Below, piece by piece: positions 8,657 through 18,327 of a stretch of 64,000 nt of DNA. The stretch is from JAZKHT01 sp040385245 (lineage in GTDB: Bacteria; Pseudomonadota; Alphaproteobacteria; Rhodobacterales; Rhodobacteraceae). Position 1 is the stretch's first letter. Each line of letters starts with the position of its first letter. Both the position numbers and the translations under genes were made by a program. The stretch spans positions 33,174 through 97,173 of the forward strand of contig JAZKHT010000017.1 in the NCBI GenBank assembly GCA_040385245.1, read 5' to 3'. Below the pieces are notes generated by a model. That model ran no database searches. It worked only from the letters and a program-made list of their open reading frames with translations, and was not told the DNA's origin.

Positions 8657-9028
8657 CTATTCGGCGGCCAGATCGCCCTTGGCCGGGCCAAGCGCCGGCG
8701 CCGCACCGGCGGGCGACACCGCAGCGCCCAGCAAGCGGGGGGCAATGGTGTCGGGGTCGGCGGCGCGCAGCGATGCCACGGTGGCCGCAACCTCGGACAA
8801 GGGACGCCGGAACACCAGCAGGTTCTGATAGCTTGTCTTGGTCCCGGTCAGACCCGACCGTTCGTCGCAAGGCAGCGTATCGGCGCGGACATAATCCCAC
8901 CCATCACGCCCCATCACGTTCATCACCTCGGTCAGCGCCAGGGCAAAGCGGTCTTCGGTTGTTCTGGCCTCGCGCGACTTCTGGCCGCGACGCGGGGCGG
9001 GAATGACCCGGAATTCGTAGCGTTGCAT
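8657..9028 (-). CDS. DUF4177-like small protein
   Basis: This 123-residue protein has N-terminal MQRYEFRVIPAPRRGQ and a GRDGWDYVRADTLP segment. These resemble DUF4177 proteins (short alpha/beta proteins with a Y-x-G/D-W-E/D motif). The C-terminal half is Ala/Pro-rich and poorly conserved in appearance. It lies downstream of gatB on the same strand with about 90 bases between and may share its transcript. Function is unknown. Confidence 0.65.
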   Translation of the reverse strand: MQRYEFRVIPAPRRGQKSREARTTEDRFALALTEVMNVMGRDGWDYVRADTLPCDERSGLTGTKTSYQNLLVFRRPLSEVAATVASLRAADPDTIAPRLLGAAVSPAGAAPALGPAKGDLAAE

Positions 9029-9114
9029 GGTATCTCCGGCTGATCAGCGGCCAGAATAGCGCCAAGCAGCCCGGTCGCCAAGCCGCAGCAGCGCAGCGGG
9101 CAGGAACCAATCGC

Positions 9115-10626
9115 TCACAGACCCAGCTTTCGCGCCACCAGTTCGCCGACAACCGCCGGGTTGGCCTTGCCGCCCGTGGCCTTCAGCACCTGCCCGGTGA
9201 ACCAACCGGCCAGTTTCGGATTGGCCTTGGCCTTTTCCACCTGCGCGGGGTTTGCGGCGATGATCTCGTCCACCGCAGCCTCGATCGCACCTGTGTCCGT
9301 CACCTGCTTCATGCCGCGTGCGGCGGCCACCTCGGCGGGGTTGCCGCCTTCGGTCCACAGGATTTCGAACAGGTCCTTTGCCATCTTGCCCGAGATTTCA
9401 CCTGATGCGATCAGGTCCAGCACACCGCCCAACTGTGCAGCGTTGACCGGGCTTTCGGCGATGACATGGCCTTCCTTGTTCAGACGGCCGAACAATTCGT
9501 TGATGACCCAGTTCGCGGCCATCTTGCCGTCGCGTCCCTGCGCCACCGCCTCGAAGAACGAAGACGATTCCAGATCGGCGGTCAGCACGTTGGCATCGTA
9601 GTCGGTCAGGCCGAAATCGCCCATGAAGCGGGCCTTCTTGGCGTCGGGCAATTCTGGCATGGTGGCGGCGATGTGATCGACCCAAGCCTGCTCGATCTCT
9701 AGCGGCAGCAGATCGGGGTCGGGGAAATAGCGGTAATCATGCGCCTCTTCCTTGGACCGCATCGACCGGGTTTCGCCCTTGTCCGGATCGTAAAGCCGGG
9801 TTTCCTGAATGACCGCTCCGCCATCCTCCAGTATCGCGATCTGGCGGCGGGCTTCATAATCAATGGCTTGGGTCATGAACCGCATGGAGTTCATGTTCTT
9901 GATCTCGCACCGGGTGCCAAGATGCGCGAAATCCTGTGTGGCCTGATATTTCTCGTACTGGCCGGGGCGGCAGACGGACACGTTCACGTCCGCGCGCAGG
10001 TTGCCGTTCTGCATGTTGCCATCGCAGGTGCCAAGATAGCGCAAGATCTGCCGCAGTTTTACGACATAGGCCGCCGCCTCTTCGGGGCCGCGAATGTCGG
10101 GGCGGCTGACAATCTCCATCAAGGCCACACCGGTGCGGTTGAAATCGACGAAGGACATGGTCGGGTCCATGTCGTGGATCGACTTGCCCGCGTCCTGTTC
10201 CAGATGGATGCGTTCGATCCTGACCAGCCGCGCAACCCCCGGCCCCATGTCCACCAGAACCTGCCCCTCGCCCACGATGGGGTGATACAACTGGCTGATC
10301 TGATAGCCCTGCGGCAGGTCGGGGTAGAAATAGTTCTTGCGGTCAAAGGCCGACATCAGGTTGATCTGCGCCTTCAGCCCCAGCCCGGTGCGAACCGCCT
10401 GTTCGATGCAGTATTCGTTGATGACAGGCAGCATTCCCGGCATGGCCGCATCGACAAAGGCCACGTTGGAATTCGGCTCTGCCCCGACCTGGGTAGAAGC
10501 ACCCGAGAAAAGCTTGGCGTTTGATGACACCTGCGCATGGATTTCCATGCCGATCACCAGTTCCCAATCGTGCTTGGCCCCGGAAATCACCTTGGGTTTC
10601 GGCGTGTCGTAGGTCAGGTCAAGCAT
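9115..10626 (-). CDS. gatB: Aspartyl/glutamyl-tRNA amidotransferase subunit B
   Basis: This 503-residue GatB is the kinase/transamidase subunit of GatCAB, which converts Glu-tRNA-Gln and Asp-tRNA-Asn to the amide forms. Diagnostic stretches are ELVIGMEIHAQ near residue 23-33, FDRKNYFYPDLPQGYQISQ, the Arg/Asn-rich EIKNMNSMRF and a C-terminal tRNA-binding YqeY-like helical domain (about 360-503). The start MLDLTYDTPKPK fits family length. gatA and gatC are not in the window. Confidence 0.97.
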   Translation of the reverse strand: MLDLTYDTPKPKVISGAKHDWELVIGMEIHAQVSSNAKLFSGASTQVGAEPNSNVAFVDAAMPGMLPVINEYCIEQAVRTGLGLKAQINLMSAFDRKNYFYPDLPQGYQISQLYHPIVGEGQVLVDMGPGVARLVRIERIHLEQDAGKSIHDMDPTMSFVDFNRTGVALMEIVSRPDIRGPEEAAAYVVKLRQILRYLGTCDGNMQNGNLRADVNVSVCRPGQYEKYQATQDFAHLGTRCEIKNMNSMRFMTQAIDYEARRQIAILEDGGAVIQETRLYDPDKGETRSMRSKEEAHDYRYFPDPDLLPLEIEQAWVDHIAATMPELPDAKKARFMGDFGLTDYDANVLTADLESSSFFEAVAQGRDGKMAANWVINELFGRLNKEGHVIAESPVNAAQLGGVLDLIASGEISGKMAKDLFEILWTEGGNPAEVAAARGMKQVTDTGAIEAAVDEIIAANPAQVEKAKANPKLAGWFTGQVLKATGGKANPAVVGELVARKLGL

Positions 10627-10898
10627 CGGTCCGCCATCCTTGTCGGTTCGCCCGACTGTCTAGGGGTTCCGGCTTTCGCCTTCAAGGGGCAGGCGCGTCG
10701 ACAAGGCCCTGCCGCCCCCCGCAACTGGCCCGACCCGGTCACCCAGACACACGTTTGCCACCCCTTTCAGCGACGGGGGAACAGCCCGACCGGGCGGATT
10801 TGTGCCGACGCCTGCCCGCAAAGGTTGCCAGACCGGCGGGCCGTCGGGCATCACCCACGGGTCGCGCACACAGGCGCGTCGCCACTGATGTTGGTTCG

Positions 10899-11498
10899 AT
10901 GGTCCGTCGCGCGCTGCTGTTCTGCCTGATCCTGTCGCCACTTGGCGGGTGCATGTCCACCGGATCGGAGTCGACGCTTGCCACATCCGGCGCGCGTCTG
11001 CCGGTGATGCAGTGGGACCACCGACCCGAAGCACAGGATTGGACGACGCGCACACTTGTCGCGCTGGAACAGCAGGATAGTGCCCTTGCCACGGCCGTTC
11101 CCGCCGATATCGCGGTGTTCTGCCCCGGCTATGACGCCGCCTCGATGGACGAACGGCGCGCCTTCTGGGCGGGCCTGATGTCCGCCGTCGCGCGCTATGA
11201 AAGCAGTTGGAACCCACAGGCGTCGGGCGGTGGCGGGCGCTATCTGGGCGTCATGCAAATTTCGCCCACCACGGCGGACCACCACGGCTGCGCCGCTGAT
11301 TCGGCAGCCGAGTTGAAGGACGGCGCGGCCAATCTGGTCTGCGCCACACAGATCGTCGCCGCCGGTGTGGCGCGGGATGGCGTGGTGGCCGGGCCCGGCA
11401 ACCGGGGTGCCGGGCGCGACTGGATGCCCCTGCGCAATGCCGAAAAGCGCGCGGCGATTGCGGATTGGACCGCCGCCCAATCCTACTGCGCGCTGTGA
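10899..11498 (+). CDS. Lytic transglycosylase SLT-domain lipoprotein
   Basis: The protein has 199 residues. It opens with a lipoprotein signal MVRRALLFCLILSPLGGCMS whose lipobox is LGGC, so it should be anchored in a membrane facing the periplasm. The catalytic segment YESSWNPQA and later GGRYLGVMQISPTT match the Glu-containing and GLMQI-like motifs of goose-lysozyme-type transglycosylases, which cleave peptidoglycan glycan strands. The open frame extends far upstream, but only this start gives a signal peptide. Its 3' end overlaps the convergent pepN stop by 16 bases. Confidence 0.8.
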   Translation: MVRRALLFCLILSPLGGCMSTGSESTLATSGARLPVMQWDHRPEAQDWTTRTLVALEQQDSALATAVPADIAVFCPGYDAASMDERRAFWAGLMSAVARYESSWNPQASGGGGRYLGVMQISPTTADHHGCAADSAAELKDGAANLVCATQIVAAGVARDGVVAGPGNRGAGRDWMPLRNAEKRAAIADWTAAQSYCAL

Positions 11499-14056
11499 TT
11501 CCCCAGCATCCGCCCCGCCATTTCGCCCAAGTCGCGGCTTAGGGTCGGGGACGCCAGCATCCGCCGCAACGCATCCTGAACCAGCGCCTGACGGTCCGCA
11601 TCATAGCGCGGCCACGTCTCGAACGCGGTGGACATGCGCGCCGCCGTCTGCGGGTTCAGCGGATCAAGCCGGAGCAACCAATCGACAATCAACCGGTAAC
11701 CCGCCCCACTGGCATGGTGAAAGCCCGCGTGATTGCCCGACAAGGCCCCGATCACCGACCGGAAGCGGTTGGGGTTCTTCCAGTCGAACGCCGGATGCCG
11801 GGTCAACCTGTCGGTCAGCGCCGCCGCCTGATCGGGGGCGGCATAGGCGATCTGCAAGGCAAACCATTTGTCCATCACCAGCCGGTCAGCGGACCACCGC
11901 GCCTCGAACACAGCCAGTTCCGGCTGTCCCTTGCCGATCTCCAGCAGGCAGGACAGCGCGCCCACCGTTTCGGTCATGTTGTCGGCGCGGGCAAAGGCCG
12001 CTTGTGCCGCGTGCCCCTGATCAATGCGCGACAGCAGCGACAGCGCCGCAAGGCGCAAGGCGCGCCGCCCCGCCGCCCGTGCGTCGGGTGTGAACGGCCC
12101 CGGTTCGGCCAAGTCATCAATCAAACCGGGCAGGCTGGGGGCCAGCCTGCGCGCCAAAGCCTGCGCCATCCGGTTGCGGGCAGCGTGGATGCGGTCAGGG
12201 TCGGGGATCACGCCGCCTGCGTACAGGGTGGCAGCCATGTCATCCTCGGCCGGCAGGCGCAGGGTCAGCGCGCGGAACGCGGGATCAAGGCTGTCGTCGA
12301 ACGCCACCCGCGCCAGCGCATCCAGCCAGTCCGGCCCTGGCACCGCCCCCTCCGTCACCATCCGCGCCATTAGCTCTTTGGCCAGTGCGCGCCCGGATTC
12401 CCATTTGTTGAACGGGTCGGTGTCATGCGCCAACAGAAAGGCGCGCTCCTCGGGTGACACCGCACGCTCCAGCACCACGGGGGCCGAGAAATTGCGCAGG
12501 ATCGACGGGACCGGACGGCTGGCCAGCCCGTCAAAGACAAAGCTTTGCGTGCGTTCCGTCATCTCAAGCACCGTCGTCGGCACCACCTCGTCGCCGTTGG
12601 GGTTCAACAGCCCCACCGCAATGGGAATGACCTTGGGCGACTTCGCAGGCTGGCCGGGGGTGGGTGGATTTTCCTGCCGGAAGGTCAGGGTATAGCGCCC
12701 GTCTTCCCACGCCTCTGACACATGCAGGCGCGGGGTGCCCGCCTCGGTGTACCAGCGGCCAAAGGCGGTCAGATCGCGCCCCGTGACATCCTGAAACACC
12801 GCCAGCCAATCCTCGATCGTCGCTGCTTGCCCGTCGTGGCGCGCAAAATACAGGTCCAGCGCGCGGGCGTAATCCTGATCGCCCACCAGACGCTTCAGCA
12901 TGCCGATCACTTCGGCGCCTTTTTCGTAAACGGTGGCGGTGTAGAAATTGTTGATCTCGACATAAGCCGCAGGCCGGACGGGATGCGCCAGCGGCCCGCC
13001 ATCCTCGCGGAACTGGCGCGCGCGCAGCATCAGGACATCCTCGATCCGCTTGACTGCGTGGCTGCGCATGTCGCCACTGAACTGCTGATCGCGAAACACG
13101 GTCAGCCCTTCCTTCAGGCACAACTGGAACCAGTCGCGGCAGGTGATCCGGTTGCCTGTCCAGTTGTGGAAATATTCATGCGCGATGATCGCCTCGATCC
13201 GGGCGAAATCGTCATCGGTCGCGGTTTCGGGGCTGGCCAGAACGTATTTGGAGTTGAAGATGTTCAGCCCCTTGTTCTCCATCGCGCCCATGTTGAAATC
13301 GTCAACCGCGACGATGTTGAACACATCCAGATCGTATTCGCGGCCATAGGCGGTTTCGTCCCACCGCATCGACCGGATCAGGCTGTCCATCGCATAGGCG
13401 CAGCGGTCATGGTCGCCGGGGCGCACCCAGATGTTCAGATCGACGGCGCGGCCCGACGCCGTGGTGAACTTGGCCGAATGCGCCACCAGATTGCCCGCCA
13501 CCAGCGCGAACAGATAGGCGGGCTTGGGCCAGGGGTCGTGCCATTCGGCCCAATCCCGCCCCTGCCCCAGCGGATTGCCGTTCGACAACAGCACCGGCAG
13601 ATCGCTTTCGATGCGCACCCGGAACGGGGCCATCACATCGGGCCGGTCGGGATAAAAGGTGATCTTGCGAAACCCCTCCGCCTCGCATTGGGTGCAATAC
13701 ATGCCGTTTGACATGTACAACCCCTCCAGCGCGGTGTTGGCGGCGGGGGCGATCTGCACTTCTGTCTCCAGCACAAAGGGCGCGTCGGGCAGCAGTGCCA
13801 CCGGTATGGTCAATCCGGTCGCATCTGGGGTCAGCTTGACCGCCACCCCGTCAATCGCCGCATGGATCAGCGTCAATACTTCCCCGTCCAGCCGCAGATC
13901 GTGCCGCCCCGGCCTGTCCCCATTGGGCGACAGCGCCAGCCGCGCCATGACCCGCGTTGCCTGCGGGTTCAGCCGAAAGGTCAGATCAACCTGATCGACG
14001 CGGTGCGAAAACGGCTGATAATCGGCAAGGTGGATGGTGCGGGGCTGATCGGTCAT
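11483..14056 (-). CDS. pepN: Aminopeptidase N (M1 metallopeptidase)
   Basis: This 857-residue zinc aminopeptidase trims N-terminal residues from peptides in the cytoplasm. The exopeptidase motif GAMEN and the zinc site HEYFHNWTGNR (about residues 292-302) with the downstream Glu are present. Overall length and the C-terminal alpha-solenoid match the E. coli PepN subfamily. The start MTDQPRTIHLADYQPF was taken because the few upstream residues look non-coding. Confidence 0.97.
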   Translation of the reverse strand: MTDQPRTIHLADYQPFSHRVDQVDLTFRLNPQATRVMARLALSPNGDRPGRHDLRLDGEVLTLIHAAIDGVAVKLTPDATGLTIPVALLPDAPFVLETEVQIAPAANTALEGLYMSNGMYCTQCEAEGFRKITFYPDRPDVMAPFRVRIESDLPVLLSNGNPLGQGRDWAEWHDPWPKPAYLFALVAGNLVAHSAKFTTASGRAVDLNIWVRPGDHDRCAYAMDSLIRSMRWDETAYGREYDLDVFNIVAVDDFNMGAMENKGLNIFNSKYVLASPETATDDDFARIEAIIAHEYFHNWTGNRITCRDWFQLCLKEGLTVFRDQQFSGDMRSHAVKRIEDVLMLRARQFREDGGPLAHPVRPAAYVEINNFYTATVYEKGAEVIGMLKRLVGDQDYARALDLYFARHDGQAATIEDWLAVFQDVTGRDLTAFGRWYTEAGTPRLHVSEAWEDGRYTLTFRQENPPTPGQPAKSPKVIPIAVGLLNPNGDEVVPTTVLEMTERTQSFVFDGLASRPVPSILRNFSAPVVLERAVSPEERAFLLAHDTDPFNKWESGRALAKELMARMVTEGAVPGPDWLDALARVAFDDSLDPAFRALTLRLPAEDDMAATLYAGGVIPDPDRIHAARNRMAQALARRLAPSLPGLIDDLAEPGPFTPDARAAGRRALRLAALSLLSRIDQGHAAQAAFARADNMTETVGALSCLLEIGKGQPELAVFEARWSADRLVMDKWFALQIAYAAPDQAAALTDRLTRHPAFDWKNPNRFRSVIGALSGNHAGFHHASGAGYRLIVDWLLRLDPLNPQTAARMSTAFETWPRYDADRQALVQDALRRMLASPTLSRDLGEMAGRMLGNHSAQ

Positions 14057-14147
14057 GGCATGTCTCCAAAGCTGGGGCAAAGGCTATGCGATGGGCAGTC
14101 AGGCGCAAGGGTGGGGTGCCCTTCCCCACTGGCTTTTTTCCTTGCCC

Positions 14148-14185
14148 AAATACTCTGCGGGGGTGCGGGGGTGCAAAACCCCCGC
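14148..14185 (+). repeat. Dispersed intergenic core plus GC hairpin, copy 2
   Basis: The core AAATACTCTGCGGGGGTG is followed by a perfect 8-bp hairpin (GCGGGGGT / ACCCCCGC). It lies between the divergent pepN and photolyase starts, so it is not simply a terminator here. Confidence 0.5.
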
Positions 14186-14251
14186 GGGCCGGGGCGGTGG
14201 GGCGCAACTTCGGCCTTTACGAATCCCGCAGCGCCGCTAGATAAATGTTCC

Positions 14252-15760
14252 ATGAATGTTCTTCTTTGGTTCAAGCGCGATCTGCGGGTCGCAGACAATG
14301 CCGCACTGGCACGGGCCGCGGCCCTGGGGCCGGTATTGCCGCTGTTTCTGGTGGAACCCGCGTATTGGCAACAGCCCGACACCTCGGCCCGGCAATGGGA
14401 CTTTACCGCCGAATGTCTGGCCGACCTGCGCGGCGATCTGGCCGCACAGGGTGCGCCCCTGATCGTGCGCATCGGCGACGCGGTCGAGGTGATCGAACGC
14501 TTGTGCCGCAACCACCGCATCGGCCATATCGTCAGCCATCAGGAAACCGGCAACCAGTGGACCTATGCCCGCGACCGGCGACTGCGCGCCTGGGCGCGGG
14601 ATGCGGGCGTCGTGTGGGACGAGGTGGCGCAATCGGGCGTGCAGCGCCGCCTGCCGTCGCGCGCAGGATGGGCAGAGGCGCGCACCACCTTTATCACGGC
14701 GCAGCAGGTGGCGGTGCCCACCATGAGCGGCGTTCCGGGGGTGGAGCCGGGCGTGATCCCCACCGCCCGCGCGCTGCGTCTGGCCGAAGATCGCTGCGCC
14801 CATTGCCAGATGGGCGGGCGCGCGCGCGGTCTGGCGCTGCTCGACAGTTTTCTGGCCCACCGGGGCGAACCCTATCGCAGCGCCATGTCCTCCCCCCTGA
14901 CCGCCGAACGCGCCTGTTCGCGCCTGTCCGCGCATCTGGCAAACGGCAGCCTTTCCGCGCGCGAGGTGGTTCAGGCCACAGCCGCCTTTGCGGCCACCCG
15001 GCCCGGTGGGCGTTGGGCCGGGGCCATGACCAGTTTTCAGGCCCGCCTTGCCTGGCGCGACCATTTCACCCAAAAGCTGGAGGATGACCCCCGGATCGAA
15101 GTTCGCGCCCTGCACCGCGCCGCCGATGACCTGCGTCCCCGCGTTCCCGATGCCATCCGCCTTGCCGCCTGGACGCGCGGCGAAACCGGCCTGCCGTTTC
15201 TGGATGCCTGCCTGCGCTATCTGAACGCGACCGGCTGGCTGAATTTCCGCGCCCGCAGCATGGTGATGTCGGTGGCCAGCTATCACCTGTGGCTGGATTG
15301 GCGGGCGACGGGGGCGCACTTGGCGCGCAGCTTCACCGATTACGATCCCGGCATCCATTGGCCGCAGGTGCAGATGCAGGCCGGGGTGACCGGCATCAAC
15401 ACCTTGCGCATCTATAACCCGGTGAAGCAGGGGCTGGATCAGGACCCGACCGGCGCCTTCACCCGCCGCTGGGTGCCGGAACTGGCCGGGGTGCCCGACG
15501 CGTTCCTGCACCAGCCATGGAAATGGCCCGGCGCGCGCCGCCTGCTGGGGCATCTGTATCCCGAACCCATCGTCGATGTCGCCGCCAGCGCCCGCGCCGC
15601 GCGCGATGCCGTCTGGTCCCTGCGCCGCGACGACGGTTTTGCCGAAACCGCCGCAGACATCCTTGCCCGCCACGCCAGCCCTGGCACCGCCCCCTTTGTC
15701 AACGACCGCACCCCGCGCCGCAAACGGCCCGATACGGGTCAACTGAGCCTTGATCTATGA
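14252..15760 (+). CDS. Cryptochrome/deoxyribodipyrimidine photolyase family protein
   Basis: This 502-residue flavoprotein begins MNVLLWFKRDLRVADNAAL, the Rossmann-like antenna domain of photolyases. The C-terminal FAD-binding half contains GETGLPFLDACLRYLNATGW, DYDPGIHWPQVQMQAGVTG and INTLRIYNPVKQG. These match the FAD-cradle and C-terminal region of light-driven pyrimidine-dimer repair enzymes. The subclass (CPD versus 6-4, or signalling cryptochrome) cannot be fixed by eye, because the usual class I pocket sequence is replaced by the QVQMQAG version. Its stop overlaps the start of a DUF2256 gene as ATGA. Confidence 0.88.
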   Translation: MNVLLWFKRDLRVADNAALARAAALGPVLPLFLVEPAYWQQPDTSARQWDFTAECLADLRGDLAAQGAPLIVRIGDAVEVIERLCRNHRIGHIVSHQETGNQWTYARDRRLRAWARDAGVVWDEVAQSGVQRRLPSRAGWAEARTTFITAQQVAVPTMSGVPGVEPGVIPTARALRLAEDRCAHCQMGGRARGLALLDSFLAHRGEPYRSAMSSPLTAERACSRLSAHLANGSLSAREVVQATAAFAATRPGGRWAGAMTSFQARLAWRDHFTQKLEDDPRIEVRALHRAADDLRPRVPDAIRLAAWTRGETGLPFLDACLRYLNATGWLNFRARSMVMSVASYHLWLDWRATGAHLARSFTDYDPGIHWPQVQMQAGVTGINTLRIYNPVKQGLDQDPTGAFTRRWVPELAGVPDAFLHQPWKWPGARRLLGHLYPEPIVDVAASARAARDAVWSLRRDDGFAETAADILARHASPGTAPFVNDRTPRRKRPDTGQLSLDL

Positions 15761-15909
15761 AGATGCGCAAAAAGGCCGATCTGCCGTCAAAAACCTGCGC
15801 CTGCTGCGGGCGACCCTTTGTCTGGCGCAAGAAATGGGCAAAGGTCTGGGACGAGGTGCGCTATTGCTCGGACCGCTGCAAAGGCGAAAAACGCGTGGCA
15901 AAGACCTGA
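15757..15909 (+). CDS. DUF2256 small zinc-ribbon-like protein, translationally coupled to photolyase
   Basis: A 50-residue frame starts at the ATG inside the photolyase stop (ATGA overlap). It reads MKMRKKADLPSKTCACCGRP, then FVWRKKWAKVWDEV and RYCSDRCKGEKR. Four cysteines in C-x2-C and C-x3-C pairs (C14/C17 with C16 adjacent, C37/C41) plus the FxWRKKWxKxWDEVxYCSxRC pattern are the DUF2256 signature. This family is often found next to photolyase and cryptochrome genes. A zinc-binding accessory role is likely, but the function is not known. Confidence 0.9.
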   Translation: MKMRKKADLPSKTCACCGRPFVWRKKWAKVWDEVRYCSDRCKGEKRVAKT

Positions 15910-16060
15910 TCTTTCGCAGAAAAATCGCATCCCACCGCAGGTCCGCCGCGCTGATTGTCGGGATATCCCTGAAACAGATCACGGCATTGCCTTTGTTGAT
16001 CCTTCCGACGGTTTTGAATATTGGTGTGCCATCGCATACCGAAAACCAAAGGGGCATGAC

Positions 16061-18214
16061 ATGGCAGACCGGATCGACAGGCACGGGCTTCAGGTGGATG
16101 CCCGCATGGTTGATTTCATCGAAACCCAGGCGCTGCCCGGCACTGGCGTGGATGCCGACGCCTTTTGGGCAGGGCTGGCCGGGGCGGTTGCCGAATTCGG
16201 CCCCGTGAACCGCGATCTGCTGGCCGTGCGCGCGGCGATGCAGGCAAAGATCGACGCCTGGCATCTGGCCCGCCGCGGCCTTGCCATCGACACCGCCGAG
16301 TATCGCGCCTTTCTGACGTCCATCGGCTATCTGGTCCCCGAAGGCCCGGATTTCACCGTTGAAACCAAAGGTGTGGACCCCGAGATTGCCCATGTTCCCG
16401 GCCCGCAACTGGTGGTGCCGGTGATGAACGCGCGCTATGCGCTGAACGCCGCCAACGCGCGGTGGGGGTCGCTCTATGACGCGCTCTATGGCACCGACGC
16501 CTTGGGCGATCTGCCAAAGGGCAAGGCCTATGACCCCGCCCGTGGCGCGCGGGTGGTGGCCTGGGCCAAGGCCTTTCTGGATGATGTCGCCCCCCTTGCC
16601 ACCGGCAGCCACGCCGATGTGACCGGCTATCACGTCGCAGGCGGGGCGCTTGTGCCTGCCTTGCGCAATCCGTCGCAGTTCGCGGGTTACCGGGGTTCGG
16701 CGGATGCGCCCAATGCCGTGCTGCTGGCTACCCACGGCCTGCATCTGGTGCTGCGTATCGACCGCGGCCATCAGATCGGTGCCACCGATCCCGCCGGTGT
16801 CGCCGATATCCGCATGGAAGCGGCCATGTCCGCGATCATGGATTGCGAAGATTCCGTCGCCGCCGTCGATGCCGAAGACAAGGTCGTGGCCTATGCCAAC
16901 TGGCTGGGTCTGATGCGCGGCGATCTGGTGGAAATGGTGCAGAAAGGCGGCAAAACCATCGAACGCCGTCTGCGCGATGACTATGCCTTTACCGCCCCCG
17001 ACGGGACAGAGATCCACCTGAAGGGCCGCGCGCTGATGCTGGTGCGCAACGTGGGCCACCTGATGACCAACCCCGCCATCCTCGACCCGCAGGGGCACGA
17101 GGTGGGCGAAGGCATCCTGGATGCCTTTGTCACCACGCTCTGCGCGATGCACGATCTGCAAAAGACGGGCGGTCTGCGCAATTCGGCGCAGGGGTCGGTC
17201 TATGTGGTCAAGCCAAAGATGCATGGCCCGGACGAGGTCGCCTTTGCCTGCCGCATCTTTGACCGCGTCGAACTGGTGCTGGGCCTGCCCGCGAACACCG
17301 TCAAGCTGGGGATCATGGACGAAGAACGCCGCACCTCGGCCAACCTGCGCGAATGTATCCGCGCCGCTAGGACACGGGTCGCCTTCATCAATACAGGCTT
17401 CCTTGATCGCACCGGGGACGAGATCCACACCAGCATGGAAGCGGGCCCGATGGTCCGCAAGGGCGACATGAAATCCAGCGCCTGGATCAAGGCGTACGAG
17501 GATCGGAACGTCGACATCGGCCTTGCCTGCGGCCTGCAAGGGCGCGCGCAGATCGGCAAGGGCATGTGGGCCGCCCCCGAACGGATGGCGGAAATGCTGG
17601 CGGTCAAGATCGGCCACCCGCAGGCGGGTGCCAATTGCGCCTGGGTGCCGTCCCCTACCGCCGCCGTGCTGCATGCCACGCACTACCACCGCGTCGATGT
17701 GCTGGCCCGGCAGGTTGAAATTGCCAAAGGCGGCCCCCGCGCCAGCCTTGATGCGCTGCTGACCATCCCGCTTGCCGACGGCACGAACTGGAGCGAAGCC
17801 GACATTCAGGCCGAGATCGAGAACAACGCCCAAGGCATCCTTGGCTATGTCGTGCGCTGGGTGGATCAGGGGGTCGGCTGTTCCAAGGTGCCCGACATCC
17901 ACGATGTCGCGCTGATGGAAGACCGGGCCACCTGCCGCATCTCAAGCCAGGCGCTGGCGAACTGGCTGCATCATGGCGTGGTGACAGAAGATCAGGTGAT
18001 GGCGGGCATGAGAAAGATGGCCGCCGTGGTGGACCGTCAGAACGCGGGCGATCCGGCCTATGTGCCGATGGCCCCCGGCTTTGACGGCGTGGCCTTTCAG
18101 GCCGCCTGCGATCTGGTGTTCAAGGGGCGCGAACAGCCGTCAGGCTATACAGAACCCGTCCTTCACCGCCGCAGGTTGGAATGGAAGGCGCAAAGCCGCA
18201 TCCGCTCGGTATAG
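16061..18214 (+). CDS. glcB: Malate synthase G
   Basis: This 717-residue enzyme condenses glyoxylate with acetyl-CoA to malate in the glyoxylate shunt or glycolate use. Family landmarks are the N-terminal MADRIDRHGLQVDARMVDFI, MDCEDSVAAVDAEDKV, the Mg/glyoxylate site around VKPKMHGPDEVAFA and LGIMDEERRTSANL. The CoA-binding segment FINTGFLDRTGDEIHTSMEAG and C-terminal NCAWVPSPTAAVLHATHYHR are also present. Length equals that of isoform G rather than the shorter isoform A. About 150 bases separate it from the photolyase pair, and no isocitrate lyase is nearby. Confidence 0.97.
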   Translation: MADRIDRHGLQVDARMVDFIETQALPGTGVDADAFWAGLAGAVAEFGPVNRDLLAVRAAMQAKIDAWHLARRGLAIDTAEYRAFLTSIGYLVPEGPDFTVETKGVDPEIAHVPGPQLVVPVMNARYALNAANARWGSLYDALYGTDALGDLPKGKAYDPARGARVVAWAKAFLDDVAPLATGSHADVTGYHVAGGALVPALRNPSQFAGYRGSADAPNAVLLATHGLHLVLRIDRGHQIGATDPAGVADIRMEAAMSAIMDCEDSVAAVDAEDKVVAYANWLGLMRGDLVEMVQKGGKTIERRLRDDYAFTAPDGTEIHLKGRALMLVRNVGHLMTNPAILDPQGHEVGEGILDAFVTTLCAMHDLQKTGGLRNSAQGSVYVVKPKMHGPDEVAFACRIFDRVELVLGLPANTVKLGIMDEERRTSANLRECIRAARTRVAFINTGFLDRTGDEIHTSMEAGPMVRKGDMKSSAWIKAYEDRNVDIGLACGLQGRAQIGKGMWAAPERMAEMLAVKIGHPQAGANCAWVPSPTAAVLHATHYHRVDVLARQVEIAKGGPRASLDALLTIPLADGTNWSEADIQAEIENNAQGILGYVVRWVDQGVGCSKVPDIHDVALMEDRATCRISSQALANWLHHGVVTEDQVMAGMRKMAAVVDRQNAGDPAYVPMAPGFDGVAFQAACDLVFKGREQPSGYTEPVLHRRRLEWKAQSRIRSV

Positions 18215-18327
18215 GAACCCCCTTTTGCCATAGTCGGGCCATCCCATTGCGATCCCTGCGGCGTCCTAAATAGGATGCCGTGCGGGCGTCGATAGATTCG
18301 GCCCCATTCTTTAAATGGTGATGGAAC

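Noticed and set aside
9044..9118. A 24-codon GTG frame (SDWFLPAALLRLGDRAAWRY...) overlapping the gatB stop as GTGA.
   Set aside because: Too short, no ribosome-binding site and no known family; may be chance.
15818..16060. Upstream extension of malate synthase G.
   Set aside because: It overlaps the DUF2256 gene, lacks similarity and the MADRIDRHGLQ start has the expected family N-terminus.
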